Source: an uncultured Lachnospiraceae bacterium (GTDB lineage: Bacteria > Bacillota > Clostridia > Lachnospirales > Lachnospiraceae). From it: a DNA stretch of 64,000 bases. The position numbers and the translations under genes were made by a program. The first letter of the stretch is position 1. Every line of letters begins with the position of its first letter. The stretch covers positions 124,001 through 188,000 of the forward strand of contig CAMNSD010000003.1 of NCBI GenBank assembly GCA_946554445.1, in the 5' to 3' direction. The notes beneath the pieces are model-generated. The model was not told the origin of the DNA. It searched no databases and was given only the letters and a program-made list of their open reading frames with translations. Of this stretch, positions 30,246 through 39,415 are shown piece after piece.

Positions 30246-31088
30246 ATGCCACAGATAATTGACGGAAAACAGATATCTGCACAGATTAAGGATGAAGTGA
30301 AGGAAAAAGTTGCCAGCTTAAAAGAACAGGGAACCACGGTATGCCTTGCAGTGATTCAGGTCGGTGCGGATCCGGCGTCCAGCGTCTATGTGGGCAATAA
30401 AAAGAAAGCCTGTGCTTATGTGGGCATTGAGTCCCTTTCTTATGAACTGCCGGAGCAGACTTCCCAGGAAGAACTGCTCTCCCTGATCGATGAGTTAAAT
30501 AACAAACCGGAGGTGAACGGTATCTTGGTGCAGCTGCCGCTGCCCAGTCATATTGATGAGGATGCTGTGATACAGGCGATCGATCCGAAAAAGGACGTGG
30601 ATGGTTTTCATCCCCAGAGCGTGGGTGCACTCTGCATCGGCCAGCCGGGGTTTGTGTCCTGTACGCCGGCGGGAATTATTGAACTTCTGAAACGTTCCGG
30701 TGTTGAGATCGCAGGAAAGGAATGCGTAGTTATTGGCAGAAGTAATATTGTGGGTAAGCCGATGGCAATCCTGCTGCTTCGGGAAAACGGCACGGTGACA
30801 GTGACGCATTCCAAGACGCGGGATTTAAAAGAGGTTACACGGCGTGCAGATATTCTGGTGGTGGCGATTGGGAAACCGAAGATGATTACCAGGGATTATG
30901 TGAAAGAAGGTGCGGTGGTGATCGATGTGGGGATTCACCGCAATGAGAATAATAAATTGTGCGGTGATGTGGATTATGAAGATGTGGCGCCTGTCTGCAG
31001 TGCGATCACGCCGGTTCCCGGAGGGGTTGGGCCGATGACGATTGCCATGCTGATGTATAATTGTGTACGGTCGATAGAACTACAGTAG
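30246..31088 (+). CDS. folD: Bifunctional methylenetetrahydrofolate dehydrogenase/methenyltetrahydrofolate cyclohydrolase
   Basis: GADPASSVYVGNKKKACAYVGI, VQLPLPSHIDE, DVDGFHPQSVG, VIGRSNIVGKPMAILLL. Confidence 0.96.
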   Translation: MPQIIDGKQISAQIKDEVKEKVASLKEQGTTVCLAVIQVGADPASSVYVGNKKKACAYVGIESLSYELPEQTSQEELLSLIDELNNKPEVNGILVQLPLPSHIDEDAVIQAIDPKKDVDGFHPQSVGALCIGQPGFVSCTPAGIIELLKRSGVEIAGKECVVIGRSNIVGKPMAILLLRENGTVTVTHSKTRDLKEVTRRADILVVAIGKPKMITRDYVKEGAVVIDVGIHRNENNKLCGDVDYEDVAPVCSAITPVPGGVGPMTIAMLMYNCVRSIELQ

Positions 31089-31120
31089 TGACCGGTTAAC
31101 GTAGAAAGAGGGAACGGCCT

Positions 31121-32566
31121 ATGAAGTGCCCCCATTGTGGAAATGAATTAAAGGAAGGTCATCTGATCTGTGAAAGTTGCGGAGAGGAGATTCGGATCGT
31201 ACCGGATTTTGAACCTGAGATAGAAAATAGTATAACAGAGACGCTGTCCACGCTGGCATCCATGCAGGAGGGAAAAGACACAGAAGAAATGCCGGATATG
31301 GACAAGACAGAGGACGTTGCAATAGGACAGCTGGAAGAGCCGGGCGCTGGCAATAAAAAGATATGGGTAATGTTGAGCCTGATCATGTTGTTTCTAGTCG
31401 CTTTAATATCGTATGCCCTCTATTCATATCATGTACAGACCGTGGAATATCAGATTGACAAAGCTAAGTCCTATGCGGAACGAGGCGCTTACGGGGAAGC
31501 GGTGGCCTGCCTGGAAACAGCTTATGCAAAGCATCCGGAAGTGGCAGAACTTTTGTTTATGGAAGCAGATTATTATTATCTGCAGGAGAACAATGATGCG
31601 GCGTTGTCCGCGTTGATGCGGATTATTGGCGAGACAAGATATACCTATGAAGAGATAGAGGAGGCGTATGACAAGACGGTCACCATCTATGCAAACATGG
31701 GGGAGTATGATAAAATCAATGAACTCTTGCGCAGCTGTTCGGATGAACGGATCGTAACGATATTTCAGGGGTATCTGGCCATGGAGCCGGAGTTTAGTTA
31801 TGTGGAAGGCAGTTATGCGGAAGTGATTCCGTTGAAACTAAGTTCCAACACGGCGGGTACGATCTACTATACCACAGATGGTTCCAAGCCAAATAAAAAC
31901 AGTCAGATTTATACGGCTCCTATCTTTCTGGAAACAGGGGAATATACCATCAGCGCCTTTTTTGTAAATGATTATGGCATCGAGAGCGAGGTTGTCACCA
32001 AGACCTATATGATTAATCTGTCGGTTCCTACTGCGCCGGAAGTAGAGTTATATAGCGGAGAGTATTCCCATGCCATGATGATCGCAGTGGAGGAGACAGA
32101 AGGATGTAAAGTTTATTATACCACGGATGAATCAGAGCCAACAGCAGACAGTGTGCCTTATACAGGTCCCATTCCCATGCCTCTTGGAACGACATTGTTT
32201 AAATTTGTCAATATCAGTGAAGAGGGGATTTCCAGCGAAGTGACACTTCGTACCTATAATCTGAGACTGCGGGGAGCAATCAAGACAAGTCAGGCAGTTT
32301 TAAATCTGGTGACGAGGCTGGTGGAGACAGAGTACTTGGAAGATGCGGAGGGACATAACAAGCGCCAGATTGGTACCCTGAGTTATCAGTTCAGTTCCGT
32401 GTTGTTAGTTGGCGGACAGGATTATTATACGATTTATGAATATTATGATGATGGTACAGGGATTTTGAGTCGTACCGATAAAGTGTTCCTGGTACAGGTT
32501 TACACAGGAGAGGCGGCCCAGCTTAGCTATGACACAAAAGGAAACTTTGTGGCGAATCCAATATAA
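31121..32566 (+). CDS. Zinc-ribbon membrane protein with TPR-like region and chitobiase/beta-hexosaminidase C-terminal-like repeats
   Basis: CPHCGNELKEGHLICESCGEE zinc ribbon, one TM helix, and two units of the type GTIYYTTDGSKPNKNSQIYTAPIFLETGEYTI. Confidence 0.85.
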   Translation: MKCPHCGNELKEGHLICESCGEEIRIVPDFEPEIENSITETLSTLASMQEGKDTEEMPDMDKTEDVAIGQLEEPGAGNKKIWVMLSLIMLFLVALISYALYSYHVQTVEYQIDKAKSYAERGAYGEAVACLETAYAKHPEVAELLFMEADYYYLQENNDAALSALMRIIGETRYTYEEIEEAYDKTVTIYANMGEYDKINELLRSCSDERIVTIFQGYLAMEPEFSYVEGSYAEVIPLKLSSNTAGTIYYTTDGSKPNKNSQIYTAPIFLETGEYTISAFFVNDYGIESEVVTKTYMINLSVPTAPEVELYSGEYSHAMMIAVEETEGCKVYYTTDESEPTADSVPYTGPIPMPLGTTLFKFVNISEEGISSEVTLRTYNLRLRGAIKTSQAVLNLVTRLVETEYLEDAEGHNKRQIGTLSYQFSSVLLVGGQDYYTIYEYYDDGTGILSRTDKVFLVQVYTGEAAQLSYDTKGNFVANPI

Positions 32567-32657
32567 AACTATTGCAAAAGGTCGAAAGTTCCTATATGAT
32601 AGTCTACGGACAAGATTTGAAAGGAATGTGGGACATGAAACAGGGAGGATCAGTAAG

Positions 32658-33551
32658 ATGTATAAGATCATAAAAGCAGAAGAACTGACGACGAACATCT
32701 ACCTTATGGACGTGGAAGCGCCTCGGGTGGCAAAGTCCTGTCAGCCGGGACAGTTTGTGATCGTCAGAATGGATGAAGATGGAGAGCGTATTCCATTGAC
32801 AATCTGTGACTACGACAGGGATAAAGGGACAATTACCATTGTATTCCAAGTGGTGGGCGCTGCGACAGAGATGATGAAACAGCTGCAGACAGGAGACAGT
32901 TTCCATGATTTTGTGGGGCCTCTTGGCTGTGCTTCGGAGTTTGTGAACGAGGATCTGGACAGTTTAAAAAATAAAAAGATTCTGTTTGTGGCAGGCGGCC
33001 TTGGTACGGCGCCGGTCTATCCCCAGGTAAAATGGCTGCATGAGAGAGGGATTGATGCGGACGTGATCGTGGGTGCAAAGACTAAGGATCTGCTTATTAT
33101 GGAGGAGGAGATGAAGGCTGTGGCCGGCAATCTCTATATCACCACAGACGATGGTTCCTATGGCAGAAACGGTATGGTGACCAAGGTGATTGAGGATCTG
33201 ATTGGACAGGAAGGAAAACAGTACAATGTATGCGTGGCAATCGGGCCTATGATCATGATGAAGTTCGTCTGCCTGACCACGAAAAAATATGATTTGCCCA
33301 CTGTTGTCAGCATGAATCCAATTATGGTGGACGGAACCGGTATGTGTGGTGCCTGCCGTCTGACCGTGGATGGGGAAGTGAAGTTTGCCTGCGTGGACGG
33401 ACCGGAATTTGACGGTCATAAAGTAGATTTTGATCAGGCGATGAAGCGTCAGCAGATGTATAAGACACGGGAAGGCAGGGCATTTTTAAAAGCCAAAGAG
33501 GGAGACACCCATCACGGCGGATGCGGAAACTGCGGAGGGAAGGAAGAATGA
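32658..33551 (+). CDS. nfnA: Sulfide/dihydroorotate-dehydrogenase-like FAD/NAD-binding protein (NfnA-type subunit)
   Basis: Track ORF 32529; ATG at 32658 (MYKIIKAEELTTNIYLMDVEAP). FAD/NAD binding plus Cys-rich C-terminus (GTGMCGACRLTVDGEVKFACVDGPEFDGHKVDF); directly followed by the NfnB-type gene. Confidence 0.88.
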   Translation: MYKIIKAEELTTNIYLMDVEAPRVAKSCQPGQFVIVRMDEDGERIPLTICDYDRDKGTITIVFQVVGAATEMMKQLQTGDSFHDFVGPLGCASEFVNEDLDSLKNKKILFVAGGLGTAPVYPQVKWLHERGIDADVIVGAKTKDLLIMEEEMKAVAGNLYITTDDGSYGRNGMVTKVIEDLIGQEGKQYNVCVAIGPMIMMKFVCLTTKKYDLPTVVSMNPIMVDGTGMCGACRLTVDGEVKFACVDGPEFDGHKVDFDQAMKRQQMYKTREGRAFLKAKEGDTHHGGCGNCGGKEE

Positions 33552-34939
33552 CAACAGATGTGTTAAAGAAAGTACCGGTGCGCGAACAGGACGCGAAGGT
33601 ACGTGCAACGAATTTTGAGGAAGTATGTCTTGGTTATGATAAAGAAGAGGCAATGTGCGAGGCCGCACGCTGTATCAACTGTAAGAATGCCCAGTGTATC
33701 AAGGGATGTCCGGTTGCCATTGACATTCCCGGATTTATTGAGAAAGTAAAGGAAGGCGACATTGCGGCGGCATATCAGGTGATCAGCGAGGCGTCTGCCC
33801 TGCCGGCAGTCTGCGGGCGCGTATGTCCCCAAGAGAGCCAGTGTGAGGGCAAGTGTATCCGTGGCATCAAAGGTGAGCCCATCTCTATCGGTAAATTGGA
33901 GCGCTTCGTGGCGGACTGGGCCAGAGAGAACAATATTAAGCCAGAAGGCGCTAAAGAGAAGAAAGATAAACGGGTAGCCGTAATCGGTTCTGGACCGGCA
34001 GGATTAACCTGTGCGGGTGATCTGGCCAAGATGGGTTATGAGGTGACGATTTTTGAGGCCCTTCATGAGCCTGGCGGCGTGCTGGTATACGGGATTCCGG
34101 AGTTCCGTCTTCCGAAACAGGATGTAGTAGCGAAAGAGATTGAAAATGTGAAAGCGCTGGGTGTGAAGATTGAGACCAATGTAGTAGTGGGCAAATCTGT
34201 CACCATAGACGAACTTCTGGAGGAAGAGGGATTTGATGCGGTATTCATCGGTTCCGGAGCTGGTCTTCCCAAATTCATGGGGATTCCGGGAGAACAGGCG
34301 TTGGGTGTATTTTCTGCTAATGAGTATCTGACCAGGAGCAATCTGATGAAAGCCTTTGATGAGGAGTCCAACACGCCGATCATGTACGGTAAGAAGGTAG
34401 CCGTGGTTGGCGGCGGCAATGTGGCTATGGATGCGGCCAGAACGGCGCTTCGTCTGGGGGCAGAAGTGCATATCGTATACCGCAGGAGTGAGGAAGAACT
34501 TCCGGCCCGTGTGGAGGAAGTGCATCACGCGAAAGAGGAGGGTATCATCTTTGACCTGCTCACCAATCCCACAGAGATTCTGGAAGATGAGAACGGCTGG
34601 GTATCTGGTATGAAATGTGTACGAATGGAGCTGGGTGAGCCGGATGCTTCCGGCAGACGCCGTCCGGTGGTGATCGAGGGATCCGAGTTTGTAATGGAAG
34701 TGGATACTGTCATCATGTCCTTGGGAACATCGCCTAATCCATTGATTTCATCTACCACAAAAGGGCTTGAAGTCAATAAATATAAATGTATCGTGGCGGA
34801 GGAAGATTTCGGTAAGACCACCAAGGAAGGTGTCTATGCCGGTGGCGACGCGGTGACTGGTGCTGCGACCGTAATCCTGGCCATGGGTGCGGGCAAGGCT
34901 GCGGCGAAAGGGATTGATGCTTATCTTTCTGGAAAATAA
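33548..34939 (+). CDS. nfnB: NADPH-dependent glutamate-synthase-like/NfnB-type subunit
   Basis: Track ORF 33521; ATG at 33548. CINCKNAQCIKGCPVAIDIPGFI and VCPQESQCEGKCI clusters, GSGPAGLTCAGDLAKMGYEVTIFEALHEPGGVLVYGIPEFRLPK. Confidence 0.9.
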   Translation: MTTDVLKKVPVREQDAKVRATNFEEVCLGYDKEEAMCEAARCINCKNAQCIKGCPVAIDIPGFIEKVKEGDIAAAYQVISEASALPAVCGRVCPQESQCEGKCIRGIKGEPISIGKLERFVADWARENNIKPEGAKEKKDKRVAVIGSGPAGLTCAGDLAKMGYEVTIFEALHEPGGVLVYGIPEFRLPKQDVVAKEIENVKALGVKIETNVVVGKSVTIDELLEEEGFDAVFIGSGAGLPKFMGIPGEQALGVFSANEYLTRSNLMKAFDEESNTPIMYGKKVAVVGGGNVAMDAARTALRLGAEVHIVYRRSEEELPARVEEVHHAKEEGIIFDLLTNPTEILEDENGWVSGMKCVRMELGEPDASGRRRPVVIEGSEFVMEVDTVIMSLGTSPNPLISSTTKGLEVNKYKCIVAEEDFGKTTKEGVYAGGDAVTGAATVILAMGAGKAAAKGIDAYLSGK

Positions 34940-34960
34940 GTCAGTCATGTAAAATATAGT

Positions 34961-35003
34961 AAAAAGCCTGTCTGCTGTTCATCTGGCAGGCAGGCTTCTT
35001 TTT
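34961..35003 (+). terminator. Rho-independent terminator
   Basis: AAAAAGCCTGTCTGC-tgttcatctg-GCAGGCAGGCTTCTTTTT. Confidence 0.85.
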
Positions 35004-35165
35004 ATGGTAAAGGAATAAGAAAATCTTAATAATTTATATGAGCCTTCTTTAAGGATTATCCTGTATGATAGAAGACAGGTTAGGATATTATCCGGATTGG
35101 CAGATATTATAAAGTGGTGTCTGTATGGATGCCGGGGCAGGTGTTTGGAAAGGGATGTGTGGCTT

Positions 35166-36344
35166 ATGAATCTGATGGAGAAAAAAAACAGTAAGGATAG
35201 TGATAGGAGGGATAACCGGGAGGATATCCATTCCCAGAAAGAAGATGATCTGGAGATGATGGATTTAAACGAGCCGGAGGAGGATGTGGAAGAAGAGCGC
35301 GGCAGTTTGCAGGATTTCCTGCAAAAACCTTATATGACGGCTGTACTTATGGGAATTATCGTGGTACTTCTCATCTGTATTTTTGTACTTTTGGTGATCA
35401 TGCCCTCCAGGGAGGATGCGAAACAGACGGATGCGGAGGCAGATCTGCAGCAGAGTATCACTGAATATGCGAAAGAACAGAAAGATAAAGAAAAGGACGT
35501 TGACAGCGATAAAGTTTCGGATGCTATTGTAGTGACGCCGCCAGTACAAGAGGAAGTTGTGGAAAAGGAACCGGAAGAAGAGGAGCCAGAGGCAGAAGAA
35601 CCTGTCCCGACACAGAAACCGGAGTCGGCGGACAAAGACAAGACTGCTGTTGTAGTTGACATTGAGGATGAGAACGACGAGGCTTACACCAAAGAATTTA
35701 TTTTAAACGAAGCCATGCCGTACTTTGTGGATAATAAACAGGATGCTATTTGGGATCTCGCCCACTTGAAACGATATGTGAAATTATCCAAAGAATTGGA
35801 GGGAAGCGGTCGGTTCTACTATAAGGGTGATGTGGACAGCGATGGACGGCCAAATGGAAAAGGTTTGGCAATCTATGAGAAGAATAGCTATTATTACGGA
35901 GACTGGAGCCATGGTATGAGGAGTGGCACGGGCAGTTGGTTCCGGTTTTATATTGGACAGCGCAATAAGACCAATGCCATGGGCAAATATATGGCACACA
36001 GTTACAGCGGTGAGTGGTCTAACGACTTGCCCAACGGCGAGGGCGCAGAGCATTATGAAGTAGATATTTCCAAATTAGAAGGCGATACGAGAATCCTGCA
36101 GAATGTAGTAGGTAATTTCACCGATGGTCTTTATGATGGCGATATGTATGCGAACTCAGTTGATAATTTCGGCAATGTGGAAGAGTGGAACGGTATTGCA
36201 GAAAAAGGCGTATTTACCTTGTGGCGCGATATGAGTGCAATCGGTGAGTGTTCCGTATGGCAGAATCGGGATGACGAATCCCTTTGTATGGACATTGACA
36301 AGTCAGAAAACAAAAACCAGGGCTTGAGGGAATTGTTAAAATAG
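35166..36344 (+). CDS. Membrane-anchored MORN-repeat protein
   Basis: Track ORF from TTG 35097; ATG 35166 preferred. Acidic N-terminus, one TM helix, Glu/Pro-rich linker, MORN-like units (PNGKGLAIYEKNSYYYGDWSHGMRSGTGSW; YSGEWSNDLPNGEGAEHYEV). Confidence 0.8.
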   Translation: MNLMEKKNSKDSDRRDNREDIHSQKEDDLEMMDLNEPEEDVEEERGSLQDFLQKPYMTAVLMGIIVVLLICIFVLLVIMPSREDAKQTDAEADLQQSITEYAKEQKDKEKDVDSDKVSDAIVVTPPVQEEVVEKEPEEEEPEAEEPVPTQKPESADKDKTAVVVDIEDENDEAYTKEFILNEAMPYFVDNKQDAIWDLAHLKRYVKLSKELEGSGRFYYKGDVDSDGRPNGKGLAIYEKNSYYYGDWSHGMRSGTGSWFRFYIGQRNKTNAMGKYMAHSYSGEWSNDLPNGEGAEHYEVDISKLEGDTRILQNVVGNFTDGLYDGDMYANSVDNFGNVEEWNGIAEKGVFTLWRDMSAIGECSVWQNRDDESLCMDIDKSENKNQGLRELLK

Positions 36345-36386
36345 GACAGATATGGTTGCATTTCGTATAAAATGATTATAAAATAA

Positions 36387-36447
36387 AACCGTACTATTTA
36401 TTTTTTGGACAAGTTTTCCAAATTCATGAGATAAGGAGGGTACGGTT
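36387..36447 (+). promoter_or_regulatory. Inverted repeat bracketing the leader of the zinc-ribbon gene
   Basis: AACCGTAC (36387-36394) and GTACGGTT (36440-36447), perfect 8 bp; the right arm abuts ATG 36448 and touches the GGAGG RBS. Confidence 0.45.
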
Positions 36448-37275
36448 ATGCCCTGGTGTCCGGTGTGTAAGAATGAGTATCGGGAAGGAATTGAATTCTG
36501 TGCGGAGTGCAAGGTTCCCCTTGTGGAAAGTCTGGAAGAGGAGAATTATCAGCCTTTTATCTTCGGGGAACAGGAGAAGATGATACGACTGCAAGAGTTT
36601 CTGGATTATGGAGATCCCAAAATAAAGACAAAACTTACACGGGACGAGGAGGAAGGTGTATACCGGCTTGCCGTTCTCGATCGGGACAGGAAAAATGCTG
36701 TAAAGGCAGCGCAGGTTTTTTTGATGCAGGAGTCACAGGAGCAGGAAGCGCAAGAGACAGACGCATCTGTGGAAGAAGAGGAAACAAAGTCCGGTTCTTA
36801 TCATTATTATCAGAACAGTGCTGCCAGGGCAGAAGATAATAAATCTTCCGCCTATACACTGCTGTTTGTGGGCGGCGTCGGCTTTATTGTAGTTCTCTTA
36901 ATCTTTTTTAATGTGACGCCGCTGTATCGCAACGGTGGGATTACCAAATACATGGTATGTGGTATCATGGGTGCCATGTTTATCCTGTTTATCATCTTTG
37001 GAGTCCTGTCCATGCGCAGTTCCAAGATTCTGTTCAGTAAGGCTAAGACAGAAAATTCCCTGCTGGCGGAGATGACAAGATGGTGTGAGGAAAATCTGAA
37101 TGCCGAGGAACTGGATCAGGAACTTTTCCAGGAAGAAATGCCGGAAGAACAGAAGTATTTTCTTCGGGCTGAGAAGATGAAAACGTTGATTAACGATAAA
37201 TTCATGAACCTGGACCAAGCGTTTGTGGAACATTTTGTGGATGAATATTATCAGAAATTATATGAGGGCAAATGA
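36448..37275 (+). CDS. Zinc-ribbon membrane protein of unknown function
   Basis: CPVCKNEYREGIEFCAECKVPLV zinc ribbon, two TM helices, acidic C-terminus. Confidence 0.8.
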   Translation: MPWCPVCKNEYREGIEFCAECKVPLVESLEEENYQPFIFGEQEKMIRLQEFLDYGDPKIKTKLTRDEEEGVYRLAVLDRDRKNAVKAAQVFLMQESQEQEAQETDASVEEEETKSGSYHYYQNSAARAEDNKSSAYTLLFVGGVGFIVVLLIFFNVTPLYRNGGITKYMVCGIMGAMFILFIIFGVLSMRSSKILFSKAKTENSLLAEMTRWCEENLNAEELDQELFQEEMPEEQKYFLRAEKMKTLINDKFMNLDQAFVEHFVDEYYQKLYEGK

Positions 37276-37751
37276 AGATTACAGTAATCGCAGTGGGGCG
37301 TTTGAAAGAAAAATTCTACCGGGAAGCCGTGGACGAATATGTGAAACGACTCGGCCGGTATTGTAAATTGGAAATTATGCAGGTGGAGGATGAAAAAACG
37401 CCGGATAAAGCGTCGGAAATGGAGGAAGACCTGATCCGGAAGAAGGAAGCGGACAGGATATTGAAACTGCTGAAGGAAGATGCCTGTGTGGTAACTTTGG
37501 AGATTGCAGGTAAGATGTATGATTCCGAAGGCTTTGCGCATATCATAGAACAGAGGCAGACTTCCGGCGTCAGTCATATACAGTTTGTGATTGGTGGTTC
37601 TCTTGGCCTCCATGAAGAAGTGCGTAAAAAGGCTGACCTGGCGGTCAGCTTTTCTAAAATGACATTCCCGCACCAGCTGATGCGGGTTGTTTTGTTGGAA
37701 CAGATCTATCGGGCTTACCGGATCATTCAGGGAGAGCCCTATCACAAGTAG
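37272..37751 (+). CDS. rlmH: 23S rRNA (pseudouridine1915-N3)-methyltransferase
   Basis: MKITVIAVGRLKEKFYREAVDEYVKRL, HIQFVIGGSLGLHEEV, SKMTFPHQLMRVVLLEQIYRAYRI. Confidence 0.96.
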   Translation: MKITVIAVGRLKEKFYREAVDEYVKRLGRYCKLEIMQVEDEKTPDKASEMEEDLIRKKEADRILKLLKEDACVVTLEIAGKMYDSEGFAHIIEQRQTSGVSHIQFVIGGSLGLHEEVRKKADLAVSFSKMTFPHQLMRVVLLEQIYRAYRIIQGEPYHK

Positions 37752-37763
37752 GGAGAGACAGCT

Positions 37764-39074
37764 ATGAGAATGTATGATCTTATCATGAAAAAAAGAAACG
37801 GCGGAACATTGACGGAGGAGGAAATCAATTATATGATTTCCGAATATACGGCTGACCGGATTCCGGATTATCAGATGTCCGCCATGATGATGGCCATTTA
37901 TTTTCAGGGGATGAGCGAGGCGGAGACGGTGGCTCTTACCATGGCCATGGCACATAGCGGGGATATGATGGATCTGCGTGAAATCAATGGTATTAAAGTA
38001 GATAAACATTCCACAGGCGGTGTGGGTGACAAGACTTCCATCGCCTTGACGCCGATGGCAGCGGCCTGTGGGGTAAAGATAGCCAAGATGAGTGGCAGGG
38101 GGTTGGGGCATACCGGCGGCACCATTGATAAACTGGAAAGTTTTGCGGGCTTTTCCACCGGAATTACGGCGGAACATTTCTTGCGGCAGGTCAATGAAAT
38201 TGGCATATCTATTATGGGACAGACATTGGATATCGCGCCGGCAGATAAGAAATTGTATGCTCTGCGGGATGTGACCGCTACGGTGGATAATATGTCCCTG
38301 ATCGCTAGTTCTATCATGAGTAAGAAGCTGGCTTCCGGAGCGGATGCTATTGTATTGGACGTGAAGACCGGCAGCGGCGCTTTCATGAAAGAGGAGGCGG
38401 ACGCCTTTGCCCTGGCAAATGAGATGGTCTCCATAGGCAACAGGGCTGGCAGAAAGACGATTGCTGTGGTGTCGGATATGGATCAACCCCTGGGTTGTGC
38501 CGTGGGTAATGCGCTGGAGGTGCAGGAGGCCATAGCTACCCTGAAAGGGGAAGGGCCGGCAGACTTTACGGAATTGTGCATGACGCTGGGAACTTATATG
38601 TTGATTGCCGCCGGTCGTGTCAAAGAGGAACAGGAGGCAAGGGCGATGCTTGCCAAGGTTATCTCGGATGGCAGCGCCTTAAATAAACTGGAACAGTTCG
38701 TGCAGGCCCAGGGTGGCAATCCGGAGGCAGTACGGAATCCAGCCCTTTTGCCAAAGGCAGACATCGTGGAGGAGATTCCTTCGCCCTGTTCTGGTTATGT
38801 GAAAAAGATAGATTGTGAGGAAATTGGCATCTGTTCCCTGATTCTGGGCGGCGGCCGGGAGACCAAAGAGAGTGTGATCGATCTGTCGGTAGGGCTGATC
38901 CTGCATAAGAAGGTGGGAGATTATGTGGAGGCGGGACAGTCCCTGGCCACAATTCACGCCAATGATAGACAGAAGTTCATGGCGGCAAAAGAGAGATTCT
39001 TGAAAGCCTATCATATAACCACAGAGGAGGTAACGAAGAAGCCGTTGATCAAGGGCTTGGTGACGGATTCATAA
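37764..39074 (+). CDS. Pyrimidine-nucleoside phosphorylase
   Basis: MRMYDLIMKKRNGGTLTEEEINYMI, KVDKHSTGGVGDKTSIALTPMAAACG, MSGRGLGHTGGTIDKLES. Confidence 0.94.
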   Translation: MRMYDLIMKKRNGGTLTEEEINYMISEYTADRIPDYQMSAMMMAIYFQGMSEAETVALTMAMAHSGDMMDLREINGIKVDKHSTGGVGDKTSIALTPMAAACGVKIAKMSGRGLGHTGGTIDKLESFAGFSTGITAEHFLRQVNEIGISIMGQTLDIAPADKKLYALRDVTATVDNMSLIASSIMSKKLASGADAIVLDVKTGSGAFMKEEADAFALANEMVSIGNRAGRKTIAVVSDMDQPLGCAVGNALEVQEAIATLKGEGPADFTELCMTLGTYMLIAAGRVKEEQEARAMLAKVISDGSALNKLEQFVQAQGGNPEAVRNPALLPKADIVEEIPSPCSGYVKKIDCEEIGICSLILGGGRETKESVIDLSVGLILHKKVGDYVEAGQSLATIHANDRQKFMAAKERFLKAYHITTEEVTKKPLIKGLVTDS

Positions 39075-39102
39075 AATTGGGAACCGTAACATATACTGTA
39101 CC

Positions 39103-39402
39103 ATGAAAAGAAATCATAGACGGCCACCTTTTAAAACGCTATCCGATTCCAAAGAACTGATCGTGGAATCATTAAAACTCCCCAAGGATACGATGCTTGG
39201 GGCTGCCATTGTCACTGTTACGGGCAACAGAGAGGCTTTGATTGAAAATTACAAGGGAATCTTGGAATATACCACGGAATCTATTGTCCTGCAGGGCAAA
39301 AACTGTAAAATTTGTTTTGAGGGAAAAGAACTTTCCATAGATTATTATACCAATGAAGACATGAAAATAAGCGGTATGATCGATGCGGTGAGATATTTTT
39401 AA
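39103..39402 (+). CDS. yqfC: YqfC-like sporulation protein
   Basis: Size, sequence pattern and position immediately before the YqfD homologue and phoH. Confidence 0.8.
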   Translation: MKRNHRRPPFKTLSDSKELIVESLKLPKDTMLGAAIVTVTGNREALIENYKGILEYTTESIVLQGKNCKICFEGKELSIDYYTNEDMKISGMIDAVRYF

Positions 39403-39415
39403 TCTGGAGGGTGCC

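Noticed and set aside
32658-34939. Dihydroorotate dehydrogenase electron-transfer subunit (pyrK)
   Set aside because: No pyrD nearby; pairing with the GltB-small-subunit-like gene fits NfnAB better.
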